Notes: a model not told the origin generated them from the letters alone. 64,000 nucleotides of DNA from Leucobacter chironomi DSM 19883 (GCF_000421845.1 NZ_ATXU01000004.1:186001-250000); one strand, 5' to 3'; positions 51,724 through 60,118 are shown, counted from the first letter of the stretch. Numbers and translations are program-made.

Positions 51724-52322
51724 TGACAGGGCCTTCACAGCCGTCCGCTCGCACGGTCCGCAAGAATGGTGCGGTGCACTCGTCGTTCCCCACCGCGTCC
51801 GGATCCCAGCTCGGCTACCAGCCCGAGCAGGTCGATGCCTTTCTCGACCGAGCCCGCGCGACCTACGAGGGCTCGGGCGAGGCGGCGATGACGGCCGAGG
51901 AGGTGCGCCGTACCGCCTTCGCCGTGAAGCGCGGCGGGTACGCCTCGCGCTACGTCGACGCCGCGATGGATCGTCTCGAGGAGGTCTTCTTCGAGCGTGA
52001 GCGGCGGGCCCGTGTGCGGGCGGACGGCGAGGAGGCCTGGTGGGATGAGACCCGTCAGCTGCTCTCCGAGGTGCGGGGGCGCATGCAGCGGCCTCGCGGC
52101 AAGCGTTTCCGCCGTCGCGGCCTCTTTGCGACCGGGTACCGGCGCTCGCAGGTCGATGCGTTTCTCGACAGGGTCTTCGACATGTTCGAGCGGCGCGAGC
52201 TCGGGTTGTCGCCGGCCGAGGTGCGGGATGTCGTCTTCCACTCGCAGTGGCGCGGCTACGATGAGGATCAGGTGGATGCCCTGCTCGATTCGGTGGTCGA
52301 GCTGATCCTCGCCACGCGGTGA
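51723..52322 (+). CDS. protein with two DivIVA-like modules
   Basis: A 199-residue protein. Two copies of a DivIVA-type N-terminal module are visible: LGYQPEQVDAFLDRARATYEG with GGYASRYVDAAMDRLEEVF in the first half, and TGYRRSQVDAFLDRVFDMFE with RGYDEDQVDALLDSVVELIL in the second. Each half contains the pattern twice: G-Y-x3-Q/Y-V-D-A-x-L/M-D. A basic linker (RPRGKRFRRRG) joins them. Coiled-coil tails of true DivIVA are absent. Its ATG overlaps the cdsA stop, so envelope synthesis and this protein are co-expressed. The role in polarity or cell shape is inferred. Confidence 0.8.
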   Translation: MTGPSQPSARTVRKNGAVHSSFPTASGSQLGYQPEQVDAFLDRARATYEGSGEAAMTAEEVRRTAFAVKRGGYASRYVDAAMDRLEEVFFERERRARVRADGEEAWWDETRQLLSEVRGRMQRPRGKRFRRRGLFATGYRRSQVDAFLDRVFDMFERRELGLSPAEVRDVVFHSQWRGYDEDQVDALLDSVVELILATR

Positions 52323-52358
52323 TGCGGCGCGTCTGCATCGTCGAATCCACCATTCTCG

Positions 52359-52387
52359 TTGAACGACTCGACTGTCTGAGATAGAAT
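52359..52387 (+). promoter_or_regulatory. promoter of the transglycosylase-like gene
   Basis: TTGAAC (52359-52364) and TAGAAT (52382-52387) are separated by 17 bp, a good housekeeping-type promoter. The GTG start at 52397 lies 9 nt downstream, with no Shine-Dalgarno. Confidence 0.7.
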
Positions 52388-52396
52388 CGTTACATT

Positions 52397-53020
52397 GTGT
52401 CTGCCGTGAACTCCGCCTCCGTGTCCCGCTGGTCCCGTTTCAAGGTGCCGGTCGCGGTGCTCGCGGTCGCCGGAATCTTCGGCGGCGCCGTGGTGGCCCC
52501 GCTCGCGATGCCGAGCGCACCGGCAGATGCCGAGTCGATGGCGTTCCAGCAGCGGATCCACCAGGAATTCGTGCCGAACGATGCGCCCGAGGCCGATCTG
52601 GTCTACGCCGAGGTGCCGGCTGAGATCTCGCAGGACGAGCAGCGGCGCGTCAAGGCCGAGGAGGAGGCCGCAGCTGCGAAGAAGGCTGCCGAGGCCGAGG
52701 CATCGCCGAAGGCTGCGGCCGCGCCGCCCAAGTACACCGGCGGCGGCTCGCCGGCCGAGTGGATGGCTGCCGCAGGCATCGCCGAGAGCGATTGGGGCTA
52801 CGTCGACTACATCGCCTCCAAGGAGAGCGGCTGGAATCCGAACGCGACGAACGCCAGCTCGGGTGCCTGCGGGCTGATCCAGGCCAATCCGTGCAGCAAG
52901 GTGCCGGGCAGCGGTTATGACCCCGTCGACAACCTGCGCTGGGCGAACGGCTACGCCGTGGGGCGCTACGGCAGCTGGGCGGGCGCCTACGCCTTCTGGA
53001 CCTCGAACCACTGGTGGTGA
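52397..53020 (+). CDS. secreted lytic transglycosylase-like protein
   Basis: A 207-residue protein with a signal peptide (FKVPVAVLAVAGIFGGAVVAP), an Ala/Glu-rich linker near 80-115, and a C-terminal SLT/Rpf-like domain. DYIASKESGWNPNATNASS carries the catalytic Glu in the ES-GWNP motif; GACGLIQANPCSKVPG and WANGYAVGRYGSWAGAYAFW follow. Two cysteines may form a disulfide. By family it would cleave the glycan strands of peptidoglycan at the surface. The GTG at 52397 follows a strong promoter closely, so the mRNA is probably leaderless. Confidence 0.88.
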   Translation: MSAVNSASVSRWSRFKVPVAVLAVAGIFGGAVVAPLAMPSAPADAESMAFQQRIHQEFVPNDAPEADLVYAEVPAEISQDEQRRVKAEEEAAAAKKAAEAEASPKAAAAPPKYTGGGSPAEWMAAAGIAESDWGYVDYIASKESGWNPNATNASSGACGLIQANPCSKVPGSGYDPVDNLRWANGYAVGRYGSWAGAYAFWTSNHWW

Positions 53021-53058
53021 GCGGCCGGTGAACCGGTCGCATCGGGTGGGATCGCGCC

Positions 53059-53355
53059 GTGGCGCGTAACCGCCGGGTCACCAAGTACCAGCGGGCTGCG
53101 GCGACCCCGCCCCGCGATGTGACCCGCCTCGCGTACGGCGGCGCGCGCCGCGAGTCGCGCCGCGGCGAGGAGTGGTTCGTGCGCGAGATCCCGGCGCACC
53201 GGGCGGAGAAGAGCTACCGCTGCCCGATCTGCGCGAACGAGGTGCCTCCGGGGCAGGCGCACATCGTCGCCTGGAGCGCCGAGCACTTCTTCGGCGACGA
53301 GGCGGCCGTGCGCGACCGGCGCCACTACCACTCGTACTGCTGGCAGTCGGTCTGA
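53059..53355 (+). CDS. small conserved zinc-ribbon protein
   Basis: A 98-residue basic protein. The C-terminal half has CPICANEVPPGQAHIVAW and HYHSYCW, giving Cys-x2-Cys and His/Cys ligands for one metal ion. Similar short proteins, without known function, are common in actinobacteria. The GTG at 53059 gives MARNRRVTKYQR; there is no strong ribosome site. It lies 38 bp after the transglycosylase-like gene and converges with rnhA. Confidence 0.7.
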   Translation: MARNRRVTKYQRAAATPPRDVTRLAYGGARRESRRGEEWFVREIPAHRAEKSYRCPICANEVPPGQAHIVAWSAEHFFGDEAAVRDRRHYHSYCWQSV

Positions 53356-53378
53356 GAGCGCGCCCGCGCGCCGCGCTC
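53356..53378. terminator. hairpin between convergent genes
   Basis: GAGCGCG (53356-53362) pairs with CGCGCTC (53372-53378) in the 21-bp gap between the zinc-ribbon gene and rnhA, overlapping the rnhA stop. There is no T-run. Confidence 0.45.
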
Positions 53379-53904
53379 AGAAGAGCGTCGGGGGAGCGGG
53401 CGGTGCCGTCACGTCGACCTGCGGGGTGGGCGCCTCGGCGCCGGCGAGGCCGGGCCCGTGATCGGGTCTGGTGCCCGCCTGGAAGGCGAGTGCCACGGCG
53501 CGTGCGCGCTGGTCAGCGGCCTCGTTGAGCGGGTGACCGGCGTGGCCCTTCACCCACTCGAAGCGCACGTCACGACCGGCGAGGGCGGCATCGAGCTGTT
53601 CGAGCAGTTCTCGGTTGAGCACCGGCTTGCCGTCCGCCTTGCGCCAGCCGCGACGCTTCCAGCCGGCCATCCATTGCGTCAGCGAGTTGATGACGTACTG
53701 ACTGTCGCAGAGCACGCGCAGCGGCTCGTCGGCGCGCTCCGCCGTGGCGTGCAGCAGGTCGAGCACGGCCATGAGCTCGCCCTGGTTGTTGGTGGCGCGC
53801 GGCCATCCGCCGGCGCGCCACTGCTCGCCGTCGATCACCCACGCCCAGCCGGCGGGGCCGGGGTTGCCGAGGGCGGAGCCGTCGGCCGCAGCGGTGAGCG
53901 TCAT
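53377..53904 (-). CDS. rnhA: ribonuclease HI
   Basis: A 175-residue RNase H type 1, which cuts RNA in RNA-DNA hybrids. The catalytic acidic residues are D8 (AADGSALGN), E43 (NNQGELMAV), D67 (CDSQYVI) and D131 (NEAADQRA), with H124 in HAGHPLN. The C-terminal 35 residues are a Pro-rich extension ending PPAPPTLF. The ATG at 53904 overlaps the stop of the coiled-coil gene (ATGA), so it is translated with that scaffold protein. This operon pairing is unusual for rnhA. Confidence 0.94.
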   Translation of the reverse strand: MTLTAAADGSALGNPGPAGWAWVIDGEQWRAGGWPRATNNQGELMAVLDLLHATAERADEPLRVLCDSQYVINSLTQWMAGWKRRGWRKADGKPVLNRELLEQLDAALAGRDVRFEWVKGHAGHPLNEAADQRARAVALAFQAGTRPDHGPGLAGAEAPTPQVDVTAPPAPPTLF

Positions 53905-56828
53905 GCCTGCTCGCCCTCGGCCGTCTGCGCGGGCGCATCGTCGCCTGCGTCCGTGAGCGGTTGCTCGACGACGCGCCCTGCGACGCTGCTCATCTTCTGA
54001 GCGTTGGTGAGCACTTCGCCGAGGCTCTCGAAGTAGCGGGCCACCGCGCCGCGCTCGACCTTCAGCTGGACCATGCGGTCCTCGGCCGCGGCGAGCACCT
54101 TCGTCGCACGGTCTTCGGCGGCGGCGAAGGTGTTCTGCGCGCGCTGCTCGGCCTCGACCACGATCTCGGCAGCGTGGCGCTCCGCCTCTGCGCGGGTGTT
54201 GCGCGCGTCCTGGGCGGCTTCGGAGGTGATGCGCTGGTACTCGGCCCGTCCCGTCTCGAGCTGCTCGCGGAGCGCGGACAGCTCCGCGCGGGTGGCCTCG
54301 ATCTCCCGGCGCGACGCCTCTGCGGCCTCCTGCTGCCGAGCCGCGAGATCCTGCTCGAGGGCTTCGCGCTGCTGCGTCGAGGAAGTCGTGAACTCGAGGG
54401 TGTCGGCGTCGATCTGCTCGCGGAGGGCGCGCACGGCGTCCTCGGTCTCGCTGCGCAGCTGCGCGAGGCGCGCCTCCTCGGTGGCGCGGTGCTCGGCGAG
54501 CTCGGCGACAGTGTCGGTGCGCAGCAGATCGGTCTCCTCGGTGACCTCGGCCCGCTTCGCGGCGACCTCGCGTTCGATCGCGGCGGCCTGGGCCTCGCGC
54601 TCCCGGCGCAGGTCGTCCTCGTGCTGGGCACGGGCTGCCGCCATGGCTCGATCGTGCTCTTCGCGTTCGCGCGCGATGTCGGCCGCGAGCTTCGCGCGCT
54701 CGCGATCCACCTGCAGTTCAAGTTCTTCGCGCTGCAGCCCGAGGCTTTCGGCGGCCTCTTCGCGCTGGATCCGGAGTCGCTCCTCGGCTGCGGTGGCCTC
54801 GTCGGCGATGCGCTGCTCGTGCTCGCGCAACTGCGACGCGAGCCGCTCGGCGTGCACGGTGGCCTCGTCCGACAGCTGCGCCCGGTGCTCCTCGTGCTGT
54901 CGGGCGAGCTGCTGCTCCTGATGCGCGCGCTCGTCGGCGAGCTCGGCTTCGTGGGCCTGACGCTCGGCGTCGATGCGCCCGCGGTGGTCCTCCCACTCTG
55001 CGATCAACCGGTCCTGATGGCCGGCGAGCTCGCTGCCGATGCGGTTCTCGTGGGCTTCCCGCTCACGGGCGATGCGGATCTCGTGCGCCTCGATCTCGGT
55101 CGCGAGAAGATTCTGCTGCGAGGTGCGCTGCGCGGCGAGCTCGCGCTCCTGCAGCTCCTGCTCGTCAGCCAGACGGCCCGCGTGGGCCTCCGACTCCCGG
55201 GCGATGCGGCTCTCGTGCTCTTCGCGCTCGCGAGCGATGGCGGCGTCGTGCTCCTCGCGCTCCTGCGCGATGCGTGCCTCGTGTTCTTCGCGCTCCTGCG
55301 CGATGCGGCTCGCGTGGGCCTCCGATTCGCGGGCGATGCGGCTCTCGTGCTCCTCCCGCTCCCCGGCGAGCGCACGGTCGTGAGTCTCGCGCTCCTCGGC
55401 GATGCCCTGCTCGTGCGTCTCGCGCTCCCGCGCCAGACGGGAGACGTGGGCCGACAGCTCGGCGGACAGGCGCTCCTCCTGGGCGTCGCGCTCGTTCTTG
55501 AGCCGTGCCTCGTGCGAGACGATCTCGGCGCGCATCGACTCGTCGTGGGCGTCGCGCTCCTCGCGAACGGCCTGCTCGTGGGTCTCGCGCTCGGCGGCGA
55601 TCCGCGCCTCGTGGGCTTCGAGATCCTGGCGCAGCTGCTGCTCCTGCCGCTCGCTCGCCGCGGCCAGTTCGGCTTCGAGGCGCTGCTGCGCCTCGAAGCG
55701 GTCGCGGGCGGCCAGTTCGTCGGCGCGCGACCGCTCCCGAGCTCCCTGTTCGGCGAGCGTGGTGAGTTCGGCCTGCTGCGCTTCGAGGCCGCGCGCGATG
55801 TCGGCGTCGTGCTCCGCGCGCTCCTGCGCGATGCGCTCGGCGTGCGTCTGCTGCTCCGAGGCGATGCGGCGCTCGTGCGCCTCGCGTTCGGCGGCGAGGG
55901 CTTCGTCGTGCTCCGCGCGCTCCTGCGCGATACGGCCCCGCAGCGTCTCCATCTCGGTGCTCAGGGCGCGTCGCTCGGCGTCGAGGCGGCCTTCCAGTTC
56001 GCGCTGGCGCTCGGTGTAGCGCTCCTCGAGTTCGGCTTCCTCGCGCTGGCGCTTGGCCTCGAACTCGGCGCGAGCGCGCTCGGCCTCCTGCACGAGCCTG
56101 GCGCGTTCGAGCTCGGCTTCGCGCTCGCTCTCGGCCCGCTGCCTGCTGAAGTTCTCCGCGTGCCGCTCGGTCTCGGCGCGCAGCTCGTTCGCGGCGGTGC
56201 GGGCGTCGGCGGTCACGCGCTCGGCCTCTGCGCGGGCGGCGGCGAGCTCTGCCTGGGCGTCGCGGTGGGCGGTCTCGCGCTCCGTCTCGGCTTCGCGGGC
56301 GGCGGAGCTGAGGGTGAGTTCGGCGTCGCGGCGGGCCTCGGCCACGAGGCGCTCGCGATCGGCGTTCGCGGCGGCGGTCTGCTCGGCGAGGTCGGTGCGC
56401 GCACCGGTGATGATGATCTCAGCCTGTTCGGAGGCCGAGGAGAGCAGTTCGTCGGCCCGGCTCTGCGCTTGGGTGAGCACGCGCTTGGCTTCCTCCTCCG
56501 AGGAGCGGCGCAGCTTCTCGGCGTCGAGGTCGGCCTGGGCCATCAGGCGCTGCGCGTGATCCTCGGCGATCTTGAGGCTCTTTTCAACGCGCAGCCCGAG
56601 CCCGGAGTAGCCGGTGGCGCCGAGTTCGGCGACCTGATCCTGGAGCTCGGCGATGAGCTGTCGCTGCTCCTGGCCCACATGCGTGGCCTGCTGGTGGGCG
56701 GACTGCAAGGATTCGAGGTGCGACTGCAGCGTGGTGATGTGGCCGGTGAGTGAGCCGATGCGCTCGTCCACTTCTTCGCGGTTGTAGCCGCGGAAGGCAG
56801 GGGAGAACTGCTGAGCTGATTCGGACAC
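53901..56828 (-). CDS. giant DivIVA-like coiled-coil scaffold with 11-residue repeats
   Basis: A 975-residue, almost fully helical protein. The N-terminus FSPAFRGYNREEVDERIGSL is a DivIVA-like membrane-targeting/head module. Residues about 300-750 form a hendecad coiled coil: a His or Gln recurs every 11 residues, with H at 21 of 25 positions from 406 to 670 (consensus HEaRIAqEREe). The same register holds at 307, 318, 329, 340 and at 725 and 736. The C-terminus reverts to ordinary coiled coil and ends in an acidic tail. It recalls Streptomyces Scy/FilP cytoskeletal coiled coils, which mix heptads and hendecads. GTG start 56828 is preceded by GGAGG. rnhA follows with an ATGA overlap. Confidence 0.85.
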   Translation of the reverse strand: MSESAQQFSPAFRGYNREEVDERIGSLTGHITTLQSHLESLQSAHQQATHVGQEQRQLIAELQDQVAELGATGYSGLGLRVEKSLKIAEDHAQRLMAQADLDAEKLRRSSEEEAKRVLTQAQSRADELLSSASEQAEIIITGARTDLAEQTAAANADRERLVAEARRDAELTLSSAAREAETERETAHRDAQAELAAARAEAERVTADARTAANELRAETERHAENFSRQRAESEREAELERARLVQEAERARAEFEAKRQREEAELEERYTERQRELEGRLDAERRALSTEMETLRGRIAQERAEHDEALAAEREAHERRIASEQQTHAERIAQERAEHDADIARGLEAQQAELTTLAEQGARERSRADELAARDRFEAQQRLEAELAAASERQEQQLRQDLEAHEARIAAERETHEQAVREERDAHDESMRAEIVSHEARLKNERDAQEERLSAELSAHVSRLARERETHEQGIAEERETHDRALAGEREEHESRIARESEAHASRIAQEREEHEARIAQEREEHDAAIAREREEHESRIARESEAHAGRLADEQELQERELAAQRTSQQNLLATEIEAHEIRIAREREAHENRIGSELAGHQDRLIAEWEDHRGRIDAERQAHEAELADERAHQEQQLARQHEEHRAQLSDEATVHAERLASQLREHEQRIADEATAAEERLRIQREEAAESLGLQREELELQVDRERAKLAADIAREREEHDRAMAAARAQHEDDLRREREAQAAAIEREVAAKRAEVTEETDLLRTDTVAELAEHRATEEARLAQLRSETEDAVRALREQIDADTLEFTTSSTQQREALEQDLAARQQEAAEASRREIEATRAELSALREQLETGRAEYQRITSEAAQDARNTRAEAERHAAEIVVEAEQRAQNTFAAAEDRATKVLAAAEDRMVQLKVERGAVARYFESLGEVLTNAQKMSSVAGRVVEQPLTDAGDDAPAQTAEGEQA
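54588..55910 (-). repeat. 33-bp-periodic coding repeat (hendecad region)
   Basis: DNA encoding residues 307-747 of the coiled-coil protein follows a 33-bp period. The most uniform part is 55152-55415 (residues 472-559), where successive units such as EHESRIARESE, AHASRIAQERE and EHEARIAQERE are nearly identical. Confidence 0.85.
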
Positions 56829-57199
56829 GTGGCCTCCGGGAATCGTACGAGATCGTGCGGGCCAGACGGGGCGGCTGGGCTGGCACGGAGAATGAGGTCC
56901 AGATTATCGCACTCGCCCTCGGGGTGAATCGGGATCCGGGAAAAATCACCCGCGGGCGGTCGTGCCGGAGGCCGGCACCGAGGGCGACGTATTCGGAGCG
57001 TGAGCGAGTCCGTCACGCACTGCGCAGAGTTGCGACGCTCGGGCGGGAGCGGAGACACCGGAACTTGGGGGTTCCCCGGGCCGCACCCATGCCGCTTCGA
57101 GGAAGCTCCGGTAGCGTTGTGGTGAAGAGTCGCGCTCGACCCGTCCGCCGCCGGCTGCGACGGGCGGCCGAGCGCCGTCATCCGTGGATAGGAGCCCCC
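56829..57199. other. divergent intergenic region
   Basis: A 371-bp gap between the divergent coiled-coil and membrane-protein genes. I see a plus-strand TAGCGT box (57112-57117) followed closely by GTG 57122, an alternative start for the next gene. A 5-bp hairpin lies near 57060-57075. No RNA gene, repeat or convincing small gene is visible. Confidence 0.5.
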
Positions 57200-59128
57200 G
57201 TGCGATATGTGCTCGCGATCGCAGCGCTGGTGATCTCCGGTGTTCTGCTACTGCTGGGCATCGGCCAGCGCACTTTCCTCGCAGGCCCCTCCGAGATCAG
57301 TTTTCCGGTCGAGACCAACTCCGAGGCCGGTTACGCGCTGGTCGACGGTTCCGAACTCGCGAAGGTGCCGGGTCAGGCCAACGTCGTGGTGCGGGGCGGG
57401 CAGGCGTTCGTCGCCACCGGTCAGACGCGCGACGTCGAGGGCTGGCTCGAACCGTACCTGCACGCCGAACTCACCGTCGACAAGAAGCAGCAGCGGCTGC
57501 TGAGCGCGCTCATCGCGCCGGCCGTGCTCGAAGCGCCGGAGGCCGGGGGAGAGGCCGAGGAGCCCGAGCCCGTCGATCCCCAAGGCAGTGACCTGTGGCT
57601 CGAAGAGCGCTCGGTCGACGACGACCGGCGCGGCGCCGATGCCAGCACGCTGCGGGTGCCAGTCGCGCTCGACGCCGGACAGTCGGTGCTGATCGCCTCG
57701 AACGGAGAGGACCCCGTGCCAGCGGACGTCTCGCTCGTGTGGGCCCAGGATCGCAACACGCCCTGGGTCGGTCCGCTGCTCGTGGGCGGTGCGCTGTTCG
57801 CGCTCCTCGGCGGCGTGCTCTACCTGCTCGCCGTCGACCACAACCGTCGCGGGCTCGGCCCGCGTCGCGGCCGTCGCGGGCCGCTGCAGGGCATTCGCAA
57901 CGCCTTCGGCAAGTCCTCTCGCGGCACTGCGGCGCCCGTCGACGGTCGCGATGGCGGCGATGGCGGATCCGCTCCCGCTGATGCGACCCGCCCCGAGGGC
58001 GGCACCGCGCCGATGCGCTCCGAGCGTCGTGCGCGCGTGCGCCGGGGCTTCGCGATTCCGGCCCTCGGGCTCGTCGCGGTGGTCGGGCTCACGGGCTGCT
58101 CGCCCAGCTACTGGCCGCAGCTCGGCTCGGACACGAAGCAGGAGGAGCCGGTCTCTCCCACGCCGTCGTCCGCGGCGCCCGTGCCCGTCACCGACGGGCA
58201 GCTCAGCCGGATCGTGGAGCGCGTGTCTGCGGTGGCGAACGAAGCCGATGACGCCCTCAGCGTCGACCTGCTCCGCGACCGCTTCACCGGGGACGCGCTC
58301 ACCCAGCGCACGGCGAACTACACGATCAGGGCCGGCATGCCCGATTACAGCGTGGTGCCCCCGCGCATCACCGATGAGGAGCTCGACTACGAGCTCGTGC
58401 AGAGCACGGAGTCGTGGCCCCGCACGCTGTTCGTGACGGTCGCCTCCTCGCGCGACAGCGGGAAGGCCGACGACGCCGAGAGCGGTGACAAGGAGACGCC
58501 CGCGGCATCGCCCTCGCTCGCCCTCGTGCTCACGCAGGAGACACCGCAGCAGAACTACCAGGTCTCGCGCGTCATCGCGCTGCGCGGCGGGATCTCGATG
58601 CCGCAGGCGGCCCCGGCCGAGGAGGGCACCGCGCTGCTCGCGAACGACATCGAGTCGCTCGTGCTGCCTCCCGGAGAGGTGGGTGCGCAGTTCGCGGCGG
58701 TGCTGCAGGGCGGCCCGGACGTGCCCGAGGCCGAGGCCTTCGACATCGCCGAGGACACTCTGCTGCAGAACTACGGCAAGACCCTCGCGGAGCAGGCGCA
58801 GGCGCAGTCGGATGCGAAGGGCCAGACGATGGCCTACTCGGTCGCGGCACGGCAGGGGGACGAAGACCCGGTCGCGCTGTCGACCGGCGTCGGCGGCGCG
58901 CTCGTGGCGACGACCGTGATCGAGGAGCAGATCGTCGACGCGGCCGGCGGCCGCTACAAGCCGCAGGCGAACGGGGCGGTCACCGCCCTGTCCGGAATGT
59001 CGGGCGAGCAGGAGCGGCTCGTGCAGGAGGTCGCCCACCAGCTGCTCTTCTTCGTGCCCAGCAAGACCGACGGAAGCAAGATCCAGCTGCTCGGCGTGAC
59101 GAGCGAACTCGTAGGAGTGAGGAACTAG
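57200..59128 (+). CDS. bitopic membrane protein with internal lipobox-like segment
   Basis: A 642-residue protein I do not recognise as a named family. Part 1 has an N-terminal helix (YVLAIAALVISGVLLLLGIG), an extracytoplasmic domain with many Val/Glu-rich strands, and a second helix (LLVGGALFALLGGVLYLLAVD). A basic linker (GLGPRRGRRGPLQG) leads to Part 2, which opens like a lipoprotein: FAIPALGLVAVVGLTGCSPS, then a Pro-rich linker and a soluble domain. The GTG at 57200 has AGGAG 5 nt upstream and was chosen over GTG 57122. It looks like a membrane protein and a lipoprotein fused into one chain. The next gene, a thioredoxin-TPR protein, starts 2 nt after the stop. Confidence 0.7.
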   Translation: MRYVLAIAALVISGVLLLLGIGQRTFLAGPSEISFPVETNSEAGYALVDGSELAKVPGQANVVVRGGQAFVATGQTRDVEGWLEPYLHAELTVDKKQQRLLSALIAPAVLEAPEAGGEAEEPEPVDPQGSDLWLEERSVDDDRRGADASTLRVPVALDAGQSVLIASNGEDPVPADVSLVWAQDRNTPWVGPLLVGGALFALLGGVLYLLAVDHNRRGLGPRRGRRGPLQGIRNAFGKSSRGTAAPVDGRDGGDGGSAPADATRPEGGTAPMRSERRARVRRGFAIPALGLVAVVGLTGCSPSYWPQLGSDTKQEEPVSPTPSSAAPVPVTDGQLSRIVERVSAVANEADDALSVDLLRDRFTGDALTQRTANYTIRAGMPDYSVVPPRITDEELDYELVQSTESWPRTLFVTVASSRDSGKADDAESGDKETPAASPSLALVLTQETPQQNYQVSRVIALRGGISMPQAAPAEEGTALLANDIESLVLPPGEVGAQFAAVLQGGPDVPEAEAFDIAEDTLLQNYGKTLAEQAQAQSDAKGQTMAYSVAARQGDEDPVALSTGVGGALVATTVIEEQIVDAAGGRYKPQANGAVTALSGMSGEQERLVQEVAHQLLFFVPSKTDGSKIQLLGVTSELVGVRN

Positions 59129-59130
59129 AC

Positions 59131-60114
59131 ATGACCCAGCAGATGCCCGCCCGCATTCCCGGCGGCGGAGTCGACCTGAGCCATCTCGCAGCTCGCGGCC
59201 AGGCCGCGCCCGGCGGCCAGCCCGGTGGGGCGCCGGCGGGCCAGTCGCAGGCCGCGGCCCAGACCGTCGACGTGCCCTCGCTCGTGCTCGACGTCACCGA
59301 CGCCACGTTCGAGCAGATCGCGCAGCTGTCGTCGGTGGTGCCGGTGGTCTTCGACCTCTGGGCCGAGTGGTGCCAGCCCTGCAAGACGCTGAGCCCCGTG
59401 ATCGAGAAGATCACGCGCGAGTTCGACGGCCGCGTGCTGCTCGCGAAGGTCGATGTCGACGCGAACCCCGGCCTCGCGCAGGCGTTCCAGGCGCAGTCGA
59501 TCCCCACCGTCGTCGCGCTCGTCGCGGGCCGCCCGGTGCCCCTCTTCCAGGGCGCGGTGCCCGAGGCGCAGGTGCGCGAGTTCTTCACGCAGCTCGTGCA
59601 GCTGGCCGAGCAGCACGGGGTCGTCGGCCGGGTGAGTGCTCCGGATCAGGGCGACGCCGAGGGCGAGGACGCGCCCGCCGGCCCCGTCGAACCCGAGATC
59701 CCCGAGGCGCACCGGGCCGCGGTGGAGGCGGCCGAGCAGGGCGACTACGCCGCAGCGGTAGCCGAGTGGGAGGCGGTGCTCGCGAAGGCCCCGGCCGACG
59801 CGGAAGCCCGCGCCGCGCTCGTCCAGATGCGTTTGCTGCAGCGCCTGCAGGGGCGCACCGTCGATGAGATCCGCAGCGCGGCCGCGGCCGATCCGAGCGA
59901 TGTCGCCGCGCAGATGGGCGTCGCCGACCTCGACGTCTCGGGCGGCCACGTCGAGGATGCCTTCCTGCGGCTGCTCGAACTCTTCGCCGCGAGCACCGAC
60001 GCCGATGACCGCGCCGCGATCCGCGAACGCCTGCTCGAACTCTTCGAGGTCGTCGGGATCGCGGATCCGCGAGTCATCGCCGCCCGCGGCCGTCTCGCGA
60101 GCCTGCTCTACTGA
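59131..60114 (+). CDS. thioredoxin-TPR co-chaperone (CnoX/YbbN-like)
   Basis: A 327-residue cytoplasmic protein with a Gly/Ala/Gln-rich N-terminus, a thioredoxin domain and a C-terminal TPR-like helical domain. The redox motif is WCQPC with C81 and C84 (DLWAEWCQPCKTLSPV). QSIPTVVALVAGRPVP carries the cis-Pro. TPR-like repeats follow after a linker (AVEAAEQGDYAAAVAEWEAVL). Such proteins protect substrates from oxidation and hand them to chaperones in other bacteria; the client here is unknown. The ATG at 59131 lies 2 nt after the previous stop, which implies coupling. Confidence 0.88.
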   Translation: MTQQMPARIPGGGVDLSHLAARGQAAPGGQPGGAPAGQSQAAAQTVDVPSLVLDVTDATFEQIAQLSSVVPVVFDLWAEWCQPCKTLSPVIEKITREFDGRVLLAKVDVDANPGLAQAFQAQSIPTVVALVAGRPVPLFQGAVPEAQVREFFTQLVQLAEQHGVVGRVSAPDQGDAEGEDAPAGPVEPEIPEAHRAAVEAAEQGDYAAAVAEWEAVLAKAPADAEARAALVQMRLLQRLQGRTVDEIRSAAAADPSDVAAQMGVADLDVSGGHVEDAFLRLLELFAASTDADDRAAIRERLLELFEVVGIADPRVIAARGRLASLLY

Positions 60115-60118
60115 GCGG

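Noticed and set aside
54588-55910. Repeats resembling a CRISPR or minisatellite array
   Set aside because: The 33-bp period is in frame and codes a continuous hendecad protein; there are no unique spacers.
53961-56753. 930-residue open frame on the plus strand opposite the coiled-coil gene
   Set aside because: It mirrors the 33-bp periodic repeat and is Leu/Val/Arg/Gly-rich without any motif. The minus-strand gene has a ribosome site, a DivIVA-like head and coupling to rnhA.
56750-57199. Longer N-terminus for the membrane protein, starting at or before 57122
   Set aside because: The added residues are mostly Arg/Ala shadow of the divergent region; GTG 57200 has a good ribosome site, though GTG 57122 stays possible.
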